Positions 35,123-44,643 are shown, counted from the first letter of the stretch. The stretch is DNA of 64,000 nucleotides from an uncultured Aquimarina sp. (GCA_947500505.1 CANMSL010000009.1:1-64000), one strand, 5' to 3'. Notes: generated by a model from the sequence alone, not told the origin. Program-made: numbers and translations.

Positions 35123-35617
35123 ATGGATACCAGAAATAAATTACAGAAGATAATTGATGTTCTTTTTGATGCAGAAAGAAGATATGCCAGTGCTGCCAGA
35201 GAGGTACAGGTGGTTAAACTTTCCAGATTCTTGAATCATCAGAATATTTATAGAAACAAGTACTCTAATGAACTTTTAGAAGTTCTTACATTTCAGGGTA
35301 TACGTATAGAGAGAGAACATCCGGAAGAAGCACCATCAGATAATGATGAATTAAGCCTTAATAAGCATTCTATTAGTTTTCGGTATATTCCTCTCGTTAG
35401 CCGTTGTTTAGAGTTAGATCAGGAGCTCTTAACCATGTGTTCCAATCTGCTAGAAAATCATACTATACATATCGATATTGCAGAAGTATTGACAAGATTG
35501 ACTACGCACATTATTTTTCAGGGAATAGAAGGTAATGATATTGTTGAAGAACTAAGATTGCAACAACTACAAAGGAAAAGAATGCTACATTTGAATAAGA
35601 TAAGGTATATGAGTTAA
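35123..35617 (+). CDS. Divergent PA2169-like helical protein
   Basis: 164 residues, predicted all-helical. The N terminus NKLQKIIDVLFDAERRYASAA is comparable with NKLNDLLEKTYDAEKGFKKAA of the protein at 33367, and a YSNELLEVLTFQG segment fits the second helix. The C-terminal half (TMCSNLLENHTIHIDIAEVLTRL) has diverged. A ferritin-like stress protein is likely. A terminator follows. Confidence 0.65.
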   Translation: MDTRNKLQKIIDVLFDAERRYASAAREVQVVKLSRFLNHQNIYRNKYSNELLEVLTFQGIRIEREHPEEAPSDNDELSLNKHSISFRYIPLVSRCLELDQELLTMCSNLLENHTIHIDIAEVLTRLTTHIIFQGIEGNDIVEELRLQQLQRKRMLHLNKIRYMS

Positions 35618-35645
35618 AAAGAACTTTTATAATTCGTGATCAGTA

Positions 35646-35684
35646 AAAAAGAGTGTTCTGAAGATTAGGCACTCTTTTTATTTT
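35646..35684 (+). terminator. Terminator after the PA2169-like gene
   Basis: AAAAAGAGTG (35646-35655) pairs with CACTCTTTTT (35670-35679) followed by ATTTT. About 30 bases beyond the stop codon. Confidence 0.75.
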
Positions 35685-35879
35685 AGTCATACCTGATTAA
35701 CTTTTTCTGTAATACGGTTAAGTTTTTATGATCTATCATCAAACTTGGGTAATTCTGAAATTATTAGATTGGACATATCATAATGTTTTACCATTTTGGT
35801 ATCACTTTTGAAGTTATATTAATAAAAAATTAAGTCGTATTTATTTGTATGGCTAATTATTTTTGATACATTATAGTAT

Positions 35880-36809
35880 ATGAATTTAAATGATAAAAAA
35901 CTTTTGACAATATTGAGATTATCTTTTGTGCTATCTCTTATGGTTATTTTGAATCCGCTAAGAGTACTTGGTCAATCCGAGTTACCTATTATTCTGAACG
36001 ACAGTATCAAACCAATTAAGGAATTACAAAGTGAAAAATTGCAACTGTTATTGGAGACCGAAATATGTTCGAAACCTAAATGGCGAAAGCTAATTGAAAA
36101 TAGAAAAATGTCTATCGGAATTGTTGATCTCACTGACATCAAGAATATTGAGTATGCAGGCTTAAATGATGATTTTATGATGTATGCGGCAAGTCTTCCT
36201 AAAATTGCAATTCTTCTGGCAGCTATGGATGCGATTGATAAAGGAGAGCTGGAAGAGACAAAAGAAGTATTAAAAGATCTTCGATTAATGATCAGTAATT
36301 CGAATAATAAAGCCTCTACCAGGATGATCGACAGATTAGGTTATGAAAAAATAGAATCTGTGCTTAGGGGTCCTAAGAATAAATTATATGACGAAGAAGT
36401 TGGAGGAGGACTGTGGGTAGGAAAACGATATGCAGCAGGAGGGAGGAGATATCCTGAGCCACTCAAGGGATTGAGTCATGCCGCTACTACAAGACAAGTT
36501 TGCAGTTTTTATTATCAATTGGTTTTAGGCAACTTAGTAAGTACAGAAAGGTCTGCCCAGATGCTGGAAATAATGAAAGATCCTGCATTACATCATAAGT
36601 TTGTAAATACGTTGGATAAGATAGCTCCTAAAGCTACGTTATTTCGTAAATCCGGCTCCTGGAGAAGTTTTCATTCTGATTCAATTCTGGTTTGGGGTCC
36701 AAAACGTAAATATATCCTGGTAGCATTGATAGACGATAATTACGGGGAACAGATTATTAGGAATTTAGTAATTCCGCTAGAAAAAGTTCTGAAAAAGTCA
36801 CGATCATAG
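35880..36809 (+). CDS. Class A beta-lactamase-like serine hydrolase, exported
   Basis: 309 residues with a signal segment (about 10-31, ending VLGQ). Active-site motifs of the penicillin-binding/class A beta-lactamase fold are present: the Ser-x-x-Lys SLPK in AASLPKIAILLAAMD (about 105-119), S-N-N in ISNSNNKASTRMIDRLG in place of S-D-N, and K-S-G in FRKSGSW. The Glu166 omega-loop motif of true beta-lactamases is not obvious. Its gene lies 24 bases upstream of the NTT/HEAT gene and is probably co-transcribed. A second, longer hydrolase of the same fold is encoded at 40128. Confidence 0.8.
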   Translation: MNLNDKKLLTILRLSFVLSLMVILNPLRVLGQSELPIILNDSIKPIKELQSEKLQLLLETEICSKPKWRKLIENRKMSIGIVDLTDIKNIEYAGLNDDFMMYAASLPKIAILLAAMDAIDKGELEETKEVLKDLRLMISNSNNKASTRMIDRLGYEKIESVLRGPKNKLYDEEVGGGLWVGKRYAAGGRRYPEPLKGLSHAATTRQVCSFYYQLVLGNLVSTERSAQMLEIMKDPALHHKFVNTLDKIAPKATLFRKSGSWRSFHSDSILVWGPKRKYILVALIDDNYGEQIIRNLVIPLEKVLKKSRS

Positions 36810-36833
36810 CTATTTAGACACTACATTGGCTTT

Positions 36834-39668
36834 ATGATAAGGGAATTCTTTAAAAAAGCTTTTGATATAAGAGATGGTGAAATATTCATCTCTTTTTTAA
36901 TGCAATTATATATTTTTATTATAATAACAGTTTTACTTATTGTAAAACCAACAGTTAATGCATTATTTTTATCAAACCTTGGAGCAGAACATTTACCATA
37001 TGGTTACCTGCTAGTGGCATTAATTGCAGTGGCAAGTTCATATTTCTATAATAACGCCATCCGAAAATTCTCCATTAAAAATGTTGCTATAATATCTCTG
37101 ATAGCATTCGGTATTAGCTTTTTGATTTTAAGTGGGCTCCTCTATTTTTCTTTCTTAAATAATTGGATACTCTATTTTTTCTATGTTACGGTTTCATTAT
37201 TCGCAGTATTAGCTACATCTCAATTTTGGATTTTAGCCAACCTGGTATATAATGCAAGAGAAGCTAAACGCTTATTTGGATTTATAGGAGCAGGAGCCAT
37301 CGCCGGAGGCGTGTTCGGAGGATATCTTACCTCCATTTTAGCTCCCCATATCGGAAATAAATCGTTACTTCTCATTGCTGCAATATTAATAGTCTTTTGT
37401 ATTCCAATATTACAGATAGTATGGAAAATCAGAGTCGATAAACTCAATGTTTATATCCGAAAGCAACGAAAGGAAACAAAAGTTACAGGGTATAGTTCCT
37501 CCTTTAATTTAATAATAAAGTCAAAGCATCTTACCTATCTGGCGGCTATAGTAGGAGTGAGTGTTATTGTGGCAAAACTAGTTGATTTTCAGTTTAGTGA
37601 CTTTGCTAATAAAGCAATACCTGATACGGATCATTTAGCATCATTTTTTGGTTTTTGGTTTTCTACTTTTAATGTAGTAGCGCTGATTTTACAACTTTTT
37701 TTGACCAATAGAGTCTTAGGGTATCTGGGTGTTACTTCATCTCTATTAATACTGCCTCTTGGTATTGCATTAGGCAGCTTGTTATTTTTAACATTTCCTG
37801 AATTGTGGGTTTTGGTAATCATAAAAGGAATGGATGGTAGTCTAAAGCAATCATTGAATAAAGCAGCAACAGAGTTATCCATTCTTCCGATTCCATTTAA
37901 TATAAAAAATCAAGCGAAATCATATATTGATGTGGTGGTCGATAGTATCGCAACCGGGATCGCAGGGTTTCTTTTAATTTTTATAATTAGAAAAATGGAT
38001 CTAAACAGTTCTTATGTAACTGTAATTATCCTTTTATTTTTATTTATTTGGATTATACTGATTTACAAGCTAAGAGAAGCTTATTTTGATTCGTTTCGGA
38101 AAAATATACAAAACTCAATCGTCTTTGATCAGACTGATAAAAAAATATTGGCTAAAGAAACTACACTCAAAACTGCTACCAGAATTTTAAATAGTAAGGT
38201 AGAGAGTGAGATTTTAGCCCTTTTTGAGAGATTAAAAGATTATAAAATAAAACCTCTGAAACATACTATTATACGATTGTTAGACCATCCGTCAAATCGT
38301 GTAAAAGCTGCTGTTATTGAGCAATTGTATGTATATGATAAAGGAACAGCAGCGGAGAAAGTAAAAAACCTTTTAAAAGTTAAGGATGATCAACTCGTAT
38401 ATAACGCACTTGAGTATTTAATACAGCATACTAATGGAGTGAGAGAGGCTACTTTTAGTTCTTATCTGGATAGTGAAAATGACTATATAGCAAACGCGGC
38501 ATTATTATGTTTAGCAAAAGAGTCTTTAAATAACAATAAATTGGCCGCCAAATATCATCTGGTATCAAGAATTGAATCCAAAGTCGAAACGTATAAAATA
38601 CCAGAAGTCGATCATCGTAAAGAAGAAATTGCAGAATTACTCATCACAATAGGTTATTCCGGTATACCAGAATTCTATTCTTTTATTTCGGACTATTTTG
38701 ATCATAGAGATCCATATATAACCAAACACGCCATTAAGGCTGCCGGACTTACTGCCGATGCTCGCTTTATTGATACCCTAATCCATTTTTTAATCGAAAA
38801 AGAGTTCAGAAAAAATGCAACAAAAGCACTTAAAAACTATGGACAGGAAATTGTCAGAACATTATTTCAGCTTGATAAAAGTGAAAGTCTACCTGAAAGA
38901 GCAAGACGCTTTATTCCTAAGGTTATTGAAAAAATCAAAACCCAGACTTCTGTAAAATTTTTAATTAGATTGTTGTTAAGTAAAGATGTATTAATTCGCC
39001 TGGAAGCCTCTAAATCATTAAATAAACTAAAAAATAGTTCAGGAGACTTAAAATTTAATCAACGTAAAATCATAAACCTTGTTTTAAGAGAAAGCACCTA
39101 CTATAAAAATACGATCAGGGCAATTGCAATCTTGCAGAATACTGGTAAGAAAAAAGATAGTTATGCCAGTATATCAGATACTTCTGATGAAAGATGCCTG
39201 GCAAGAGAAGGTTTGATTGAAATTTTATCATTCCAAATGGAGCAGAGCTTGGAGTGTATTTTTAAATTACTCAGCTTAAAATATGAAAAGTCCGATATGG
39301 ATGTTGTCTATTTTGGACTGAAAGCTGATATTAAAGATACTAAAATTAATGCCATTGATTTTTTGGATAATTTGCTGAATATCAAATTAAAATCAACCCT
39401 TTTACCAATATTGGAGAATTATACGGTACACGAAGATGTTGGTTTTGTTTATAAAAAACTTCATCTTAAACAAATAACAGAAAAACAATGTCTAGAACGA
39501 CTTGTTAAGAATCGAGGACGAAGAATAAAGCTAGCAGTTATTAATCTGATACAGTACTCAGATGATTTGAGTTATCTTAAATTATTAATCAAATTGAAAA
39601 AACACAAAAACTATGAAGTTAGGCAGCTTAGTCAATTAGTAATTGAAAAGTTATCTGAGAAGATATAA
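36834..39668 (+). CDS. NTT (ATP/ADP translocase-like) membrane protein with C-terminal HEAT repeats
   Basis: 944 residues. Residues about 1-415 have 11-12 transmembrane segments and resemble the NTT nucleotide transporter family: LIVKPTVNALFLSNLGAEHLPYGY near the start and SQFWILANLVYNAREAKRLFGFIGAGAIAGG at about 127-157. Residues about 440-940 form repeated helical pairs (HEAT-like; for example LLDHPSNRVKAAVIEQL and LLSKDVLIRLEASKSLNKL). Fusions of NTT domains to HEAT repeats are known in free-living bacteria without an assigned substrate. The K-x-x-R-D charge cluster of energy-parasite carriers is only partly kept (K, no R-D), so ATP/ADP exchange is not assured. Confidence 0.78.
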   Translation: MIREFFKKAFDIRDGEIFISFLMQLYIFIIITVLLIVKPTVNALFLSNLGAEHLPYGYLLVALIAVASSYFYNNAIRKFSIKNVAIISLIAFGISFLILSGLLYFSFLNNWILYFFYVTVSLFAVLATSQFWILANLVYNAREAKRLFGFIGAGAIAGGVFGGYLTSILAPHIGNKSLLLIAAILIVFCIPILQIVWKIRVDKLNVYIRKQRKETKVTGYSSSFNLIIKSKHLTYLAAIVGVSVIVAKLVDFQFSDFANKAIPDTDHLASFFGFWFSTFNVVALILQLFLTNRVLGYLGVTSSLLILPLGIALGSLLFLTFPELWVLVIIKGMDGSLKQSLNKAATELSILPIPFNIKNQAKSYIDVVVDSIATGIAGFLLIFIIRKMDLNSSYVTVIILLFLFIWIILIYKLREAYFDSFRKNIQNSIVFDQTDKKILAKETTLKTATRILNSKVESEILALFERLKDYKIKPLKHTIIRLLDHPSNRVKAAVIEQLYVYDKGTAAEKVKNLLKVKDDQLVYNALEYLIQHTNGVREATFSSYLDSENDYIANAALLCLAKESLNNNKLAAKYHLVSRIESKVETYKIPEVDHRKEEIAELLITIGYSGIPEFYSFISDYFDHRDPYITKHAIKAAGLTADARFIDTLIHFLIEKEFRKNATKALKNYGQEIVRTLFQLDKSESLPERARRFIPKVIEKIKTQTSVKFLIRLLLSKDVLIRLEASKSLNKLKNSSGDLKFNQRKIINLVLRESTYYKNTIRAIAILQNTGKKKDSYASISDTSDERCLAREGLIEILSFQMEQSLECIFKLLSLKYEKSDMDVVYFGLKADIKDTKINAIDFLDNLLNIKLKSTLLPILENYTVHEDVGFVYKKLHLKQITEKQCLERLVKNRGRRIKLAVINLIQYSDDLSYLKLLIKLKKHKNYEVRQLSQLVIEKLSEKI

Positions 39669-40070
39669 TTATGTATATTGTGACAGCTTACTCAATAAAG
39701 ATATACCATTATTTACTTAGTTTGATTTTCGATATAGTTGTGTATTCCCTAAAATTTGCTGAGTAACAAGTGTTATCAGTATAGACTTTTGAAAGATTAA
39801 AGTAAGCCTTATTTTTCTGTAATTTTAATTGTGCTTTGCGTTTTAACCCGGATTATGCATTGGAACTTCGTTGTGAGTGTTGAAAGTGCCATAAAATATA
39901 ATATTTTCCAAGTTTTAGCATAGCATCGCTATGGTTAAACTTTAAAATGTAGTGAAACGCTATATTTTGCAGGAGTTTCGGCATGTAATAGATTTTCCAA
40001 TGCATAATCCGGGTTTAAGTATTAAAACAGTTGCATATAAATTTTTTGAAAGTAATAAATTTTGTAATAG
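39669..40070. other. Convergent intergenic region holding a MITE-like element
   Basis: Lies between the stop of the NTT/HEAT gene and the terminator of the opposite-strand hydrolase gene. The only structured content is the inverted-repeat element at 39845-40015, listed separately. A small open frame crossing its right end has no protein-like features. Confidence 0.5.
39845..40015. mobile_element. MITE-like element with 20-bp perfect terminal inverted repeats
   Basis: AACCCGGATTATGCATTGGA at 39845-39864 is the exact reverse complement of 39996-40015, and one more base pair extends it inward. The 171-base unit contains a further hairpin (CATAGC-ATC-GCTATG at about 39920-39936, extended imperfectly by flanking bases) and no coding frame. 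TTAA is found at the left edge (39843-39846) and next to the right edge (40015-40018), possibly a target duplication. It is either a non-autonomous miniature element or the deleted remnant of an insertion sequence. No transposase seen in the window. Confidence 0.65.
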
Positions 40071-40101
40071 AAAAAACTCTAAAACCACTTTGGTTTTAGA
40101 G
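40071..40101 (-). terminator. Terminator of the dikinase/hydrolase operon
   Basis: CTCTAAAACCA (40077-40087) pairs perfectly with TGGTTTTAGAG (40091-40101) around a three-base loop; on the minus strand six T follow. Confidence 0.85.
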
Positions 40102-40127
40102 CTCTTACAGTTACTTATAATACTTTT

Positions 40128-41393
40128 TTATTCTTTCTCTTCTATGGTATTGATCACCTTATCTATACTTCCTGCTAAATACATATGAGCTCCAGCTGAA
40201 TTTTTATTTAACACATTGGTCATTAAACATACAATATACTTAGCTCCATTTGGTTGCTCTACGATGATTACAGAATTCATATAATTAAAAACGTTTCCGG
40301 CATAACTACCGCAATTGGGGTCTTTTACCCGGTCACATTTATAAAAGCTACCAGATTTAAAATAAACAGCAGCATCGTCTAATCTTGGAGATTTAGCATA
40401 ACGAATTCTTCTGTCTGTAAGGTACAGCAGTCGTTTCATCTCTAAACTCGATTTTTCATCAATGATCTTGCCTTGTTCCAATTGAACTAAAAATTTCATT
40501 AGACCAACCGGAGTTCCGATACTTCCTCCTTTATCTCCGACATATCGATTAGAAGCGCCAGTAAAAAAACTACCTAATCTCCACTCGTCTTTACTAATTC
40601 CAAGGTCTCGTAAAGGTTGGTTAACAACCAGGTTTGCTAAATTTGTTAAGGAATCCCTTGGTGTCTCTTTAAAATATGTTTCTGCCTGCTCTTCTGTAAG
40701 ATTCTCATATTTGTCGGAAAAAGCAGCCATTAGTAAGGCTTCTCTCCACACTACGCTGGCAGCTCCATTATTGCTCACCGAAACCATATGATCTGCCCAT
40801 TCATATAAGGAAAATTCATCACTTGCAACTACCCTTCTTCTGGTCAGTTTGTCATTTTCAATATCATAGATAGGGATTGTATGATGATCACCTGTTCCCC
40901 AATACCTTGCAGTTACCCTTTTATTTTTTAGTAGAGCTGTCCTTGCATCCCAGGATAAAGGGCATATTTTACTTAACTGAGTGAATAAGGCAGCTAACAC
41001 TGCAATTTTACCCACACTTCCAGGTTGATACCCCGCCGTTTCTCTATACGCAGCATATTTAATGCTATCTGGTTTGGTCATATCTAAAACTGTTGCAGAA
41101 TATCCACTACCAGGAAACAAACGATTAATTTTTTTTGCAAATCCAGGATCTTCCACCAGAATATTGCCTACACTATCATTTTGTCTTGAGAGTAGATTTA
41201 ATTTAATGTCAGCTAATTTTAGATGGGCTCCATCAGTAATTCTCCTAATGTCGATACTATCGTTAAGCATTTTTTGTAACTGATATAGTCGGGCGATTCC
41301 TGTAGTTTCATATCCATCTATCGGGTAATATTTGGTAAACCCAAAAGAGATACAGATAAAAAATATCAAAAGTAATTTTAAAATCTTAGTCAT
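40128..41393 (-). CDS. Class A beta-lactamase-like serine hydrolase, exported (long form)
   Basis: 421 residues with a signal peptide (about 1-20). Motifs are S-V-G-K in GYQPGSVGKIAVLAALF (about 121-137), S-N-N in MVSVSNNGAASVVW and K-S-G in AVYFKSGSFYKC, so the penicillin-recognising fold is probable, although it is longer than beta-lactamases. As in the protein at 35880 the second motif is SNN. Its start is two bases from the stop of the upstream dikinase-like gene, so the two are surely co-transcribed. Substrate unknown; peptidoglycan or a peptide/ester are possible. Confidence 0.8.
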   Translation of the reverse strand: MTKILKLLLIFFICISFGFTKYYPIDGYETTGIARLYQLQKMLNDSIDIRRITDGAHLKLADIKLNLLSRQNDSVGNILVEDPGFAKKINRLFPGSGYSATVLDMTKPDSIKYAAYRETAGYQPGSVGKIAVLAALFTQLSKICPLSWDARTALLKNKRVTARYWGTGDHHTIPIYDIENDKLTRRRVVASDEFSLYEWADHMVSVSNNGAASVVWREALLMAAFSDKYENLTEEQAETYFKETPRDSLTNLANLVVNQPLRDLGISKDEWRLGSFFTGASNRYVGDKGGSIGTPVGLMKFLVQLEQGKIIDEKSSLEMKRLLYLTDRRIRYAKSPRLDDAAVYFKSGSFYKCDRVKDPNCGSYAGNVFNYMNSVIIVEQPNGAKYIVCLMTNVLNKNSAGAHMYLAGSIDKVINTIEEKE

Positions 41394-41395
41394 AT

Positions 41396-44305
41396 CTAAA
41401 GTTTTGATGAGAGTGCTATCTTTTTTTCGTAATTAATTTTTGGAGTAATCGATAAGAGATAATCAGAGGTTTTGGCTTTTTTATTTTCTACGAAAGGCCT
41501 TATTTGAAATAACCAAAGTTTATCATCCTTAAATCCCAGTTCTACGTCATAAGCTCCTTTATAATCAGATTTTGTAGTCTTAGGAATTTCCTTTCTGATT
41601 TGGTCTGCAATTTCTCTAATTTCCTTGATGTTATTGGGATTTAAAATAGGTTCGTGAAAACTAGTGGTATTTTTTGAAGTACCTCCTGTGTTCGGCAATC
41701 GGATAAAGTCAGGTTGTCTGGCAGGGGCTAACAATTGATCAGAATTACTGGTAATCAATCTGGTTTCTGCAGATTGTCCATCTACAGCGCCACCGGCGCC
41801 ACGACTAAATGCCACGGTTAAATCCTCCTCCTTGCCAACATTTATTCCTTTGGTTATCATAACCCCCGAATAATCCACATCAACACTAGGAATAATAAGT
41901 ATAGAAGGGAACACGTTTTCTGGATTTAAGAGATATTGTTGTCGCCATTTAAAACTTCTTTCAGTATATGGTGAAGCCCAGACATCTTTTATACCCTGAA
42001 TGATTTTTTCTTCCGAAAGAATATTAAAGAGAGTTAAATTAAGACCTGCTCCGGTAAACTCTTTCAAATCTTCCATATTAGTATCGCTTCTTAAAAATAC
42101 CGGGACTGTACCAATTGGATTTCCGAATACTTGCTGGAACTGATTTCTGAATTCAGTTATAAACTCTTTATCCAATGAAATCTTTTTAATTTCATTCCTT
42201 AAAATTTCTAATTGATTTAGTTGGAAACGTTCTATTTCTTTTTCTGAAACATTATTGTTTCTCTTTATATCTGCTTCCGCAAATGTTTCATTTAGGAAAT
42301 CCCAGTAAGATTTATTAGTATTAGGCATTGTTTTCGCCATATGCTTTCTGAAAATCCCGAATGGTATTACTAAACCTTCGACTACATGTTCCGGAAACAT
42401 AGATTTTAACTGACCTAAATTCGCAGCTTTAGGTCCGCAAAGTTTACCAGAGTCTTCGGCAGTTACATCGGACATATTCAGAATATTCGTTTGATCTAAT
42501 CTAATCTGATCAACCGGAACTGTAATTTTATTTTTATTTCTTTCTTTTTTACTAAAGAGTGCCATTTCTATAGCATTCATTTTGACCTCGGGTTTTACAA
42601 TTACATTTCCTTTGTTAGAAACAGCATAAAAAACTTTTTGACCATTGAAGGGAAGTAACGCTTTAAGGTTTTCATCAGATAATGCTGCATTCGGTATTCC
42701 TAAGTTTCTGGCAAGTAATTGCACGTGGGATACTAAATTTCCTTCTGAAACAGTCATTATCCCTGCAACTGGTTTTAGGTCTGATGGTGGTTTCTGGAAA
42801 ATATAAATTTTATCTGTATCGACTTCTGTGTTTTCAGAAGAACCCTCTACTACAACCAGTGTTCCGTATGCAAACCCCGGATTGAGCCCACGGATAGAGC
42901 TTTGATTATCTATATCCATAACAGTATTGGTGATGGATGATTCTTTAGCAATCAACGTTCCCAAAACGCTTACTGTTTCTCCTAGATTGAGCGCAATAGA
43001 TGAACGTATTCTGTCATCTATAAAACCATAAGCTTTTGGTTCAAACGACGTATATATATCTGTTATCTCTTGATAGTTTGCTTTTACCAGTGCAGTGCTC
43101 CATTCAACTAAACTTCTCGCGTTGGTTAAAAAATCAGTAAGTTCTCTAAGGCTAAGTTCGGTTTTTTCTAAGTTAGATTGTAAAATAGGAGCAATGGATT
43201 CCCATTCCCAGATTTCTATGAGCCCTGTTCCCATAGCTACCTTTCCTAACATATAGATTTTGTGTAAAATTTCTTTTATAGTAGAAGGCTCCCAGCTTTG
43301 TACATTTTTTAATAAAATATTTTCCAATTCATTTGATACGTCGAGTATAATAAGTTTATCCTCGCTATTTGATACCGTATGGATATCTTTTCTGATGGTG
43401 CAAAGGAGTTCTGTAATAGATGTAATTTTTTCCTGAGCAGTAGTTTTAGTATCAATTTGATCTACAAAATATAGTAATTCCTTCTTCAGACTGTTCTCTG
43501 TCTTGATTTTGAGTACCTCTTGTTTTAAGGCAAAAGCATCTACGGGTGCATAGAATTTTCTCATCGTATTAAGTAAATCAGATAAATCTCTCTTTAGATC
43601 AGATGATAAACTACCAGAATTTTTAGATTTGAAATTTTCAACTAACGTAATGTCCCCAACATCGGGTTTTCCATGGATTTTTATTCGAATATCCATAAAA
43701 TCAGGAAAATCTTCTGCTATTGTTTTTGACTCACTTCGCATTAATTGGGCGAGGTTATTATCGCCATTATGCGGGATGTCTCTTAAAGATTGTCTAATTA
43801 AAAAATAATTCTTTTCTAAGATAATATCCTCTTTAAGTAGCCAATGATAGAAATCAATACCCCAGTCCTCCTCATCTTCAGATTGAATAGCTCCTCTGTA
43901 ATACTGACCTTTTCGCATAATCCATCCATCATCCACGCTGGTTAGATATTTTCCCAATTGATATTGTTTTAATCGACTCTGAAAATTAGGAGCATCCCAA
44001 AAATCTTCTTTTTTGGTATGTGCAAGAATATCTCCAAAAAAGATATGATGTTCTTTGCCAAGTTTCTTTACTTCGTCTTTATAACTTGCGTGTTGGATAC
44101 CACCACCAATGTCATCAGGACATGGATCTCTAGGTTCTCGTATGGAACCATCTTTACAGAACCATTTTATTCTGTAATAAGGACCTCTTCTGTCTACCTT
44201 GTAATCGGCAATTTGCTGTTTGATCTTTTTTACAGGGACTTCTTGCCCTTGTAACACACATACAGTTAGTAGGAATGATAAAATAAAGAGGGTATGCTTG
44301 TACAT
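41396..44305 (-). CDS. Predicted secreted PEP-synthase/glucan-dikinase-like protein
   Basis: 969 residues from the start at 44305, with a clear signal peptide (about 1-20, LSFLLTVCVLQGQ). After an N-terminal region of about 470 residues without a recognised domain comes a phosphohistidine swivelling domain (about 475-545, MTVSEGNLVSHVQLLARNLGIP, His527). An ATP-grasp PPDK_N-type domain follows (about 635-955), with CGPKAANLGQLK, VFLRSDTNMEDL, GVMITK and AYDVELGFKDDKLWLFQIRPF. This His-then-ATP-grasp order is the reverse of PEP synthase and the same as plant glucan water dikinases. Key residues look intact. Signal peptide on an ATP-dependent dikinase is odd. Heads a two-gene operon. Confidence 0.75.
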   Translation of the reverse strand: MYKHTLFILSFLLTVCVLQGQEVPVKKIKQQIADYKVDRRGPYYRIKWFCKDGSIREPRDPCPDDIGGGIQHASYKDEVKKLGKEHHIFFGDILAHTKKEDFWDAPNFQSRLKQYQLGKYLTSVDDGWIMRKGQYYRGAIQSEDEEDWGIDFYHWLLKEDIILEKNYFLIRQSLRDIPHNGDNNLAQLMRSESKTIAEDFPDFMDIRIKIHGKPDVGDITLVENFKSKNSGSLSSDLKRDLSDLLNTMRKFYAPVDAFALKQEVLKIKTENSLKKELLYFVDQIDTKTTAQEKITSITELLCTIRKDIHTVSNSEDKLIILDVSNELENILLKNVQSWEPSTIKEILHKIYMLGKVAMGTGLIEIWEWESIAPILQSNLEKTELSLRELTDFLTNARSLVEWSTALVKANYQEITDIYTSFEPKAYGFIDDRIRSSIALNLGETVSVLGTLIAKESSITNTVMDIDNQSSIRGLNPGFAYGTLVVVEGSSENTEVDTDKIYIFQKPPSDLKPVAGIMTVSEGNLVSHVQLLARNLGIPNAALSDENLKALLPFNGQKVFYAVSNKGNVIVKPEVKMNAIEMALFSKKERNKNKITVPVDQIRLDQTNILNMSDVTAEDSGKLCGPKAANLGQLKSMFPEHVVEGLVIPFGIFRKHMAKTMPNTNKSYWDFLNETFAEADIKRNNNVSEKEIERFQLNQLEILRNEIKKISLDKEFITEFRNQFQQVFGNPIGTVPVFLRSDTNMEDLKEFTGAGLNLTLFNILSEEKIIQGIKDVWASPYTERSFKWRQQYLLNPENVFPSILIIPSVDVDYSGVMITKGINVGKEEDLTVAFSRGAGGAVDGQSAETRLITSNSDQLLAPARQPDFIRLPNTGGTSKNTTSFHEPILNPNNIKEIREIADQIRKEIPKTTKSDYKGAYDVELGFKDDKLWLFQIRPFVENKKAKTSDYLLSITPKINYEKKIALSSKL

Positions 44306-44490
44306 TATTTTACTTTTAAGATTGTGGAATAATATGATGATCATATTCTTACATATACATAGTAGAATTCTAAAATGGTAAAAATCAGATCTCAGTTAAT
44401 ACTCCTCTTACCAAATGGGATGGAGAAATTTTAAGTAAGACCTGATAGTAATTACAAAAATTTAAGCAATTTCTGATTATATGGTCGCTT

Positions 44491-44643
44491 TTACAACCTT
44501 CTGCCAGTTACTAATTTATAAATAATTGCGATTACGGCAATTACCAATAAGATGTGGATTAAGTTTCCAACCGGAAAAACGGCAAAACCTAGCACCCATC
44601 CTATAATTAGAAGAACTACAAGTACCCAAATTAAATCTTTCAT
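44491..44643 (-). CDS. lmo0937-family small membrane protein
   Basis: 50 residues: MKDLIWVLVVLLIIGWVLGF, then a second helix HILLVIAVIAIIYKLVTGR. Two transmembrane helices and the W-x-L-G-F pattern are characteristic of the lmo0937 (DUF5670) family found with stress genes. ATG at 44643, TAA at 44491. Confidence 0.87.
   Translation of the reverse strand: MKDLIWVLVVLLIIGWVLGFAVFPVGNLIHILLVIAVIAIIYKLVTGRRL

Noticed and set aside
39952..40188. 78-residue plus-strand open frame crossing the MITE-like element and a terminator
   Set aside because: It spans an inverted repeat, a terminator stem and the end of the opposite gene; no protein-like composition.
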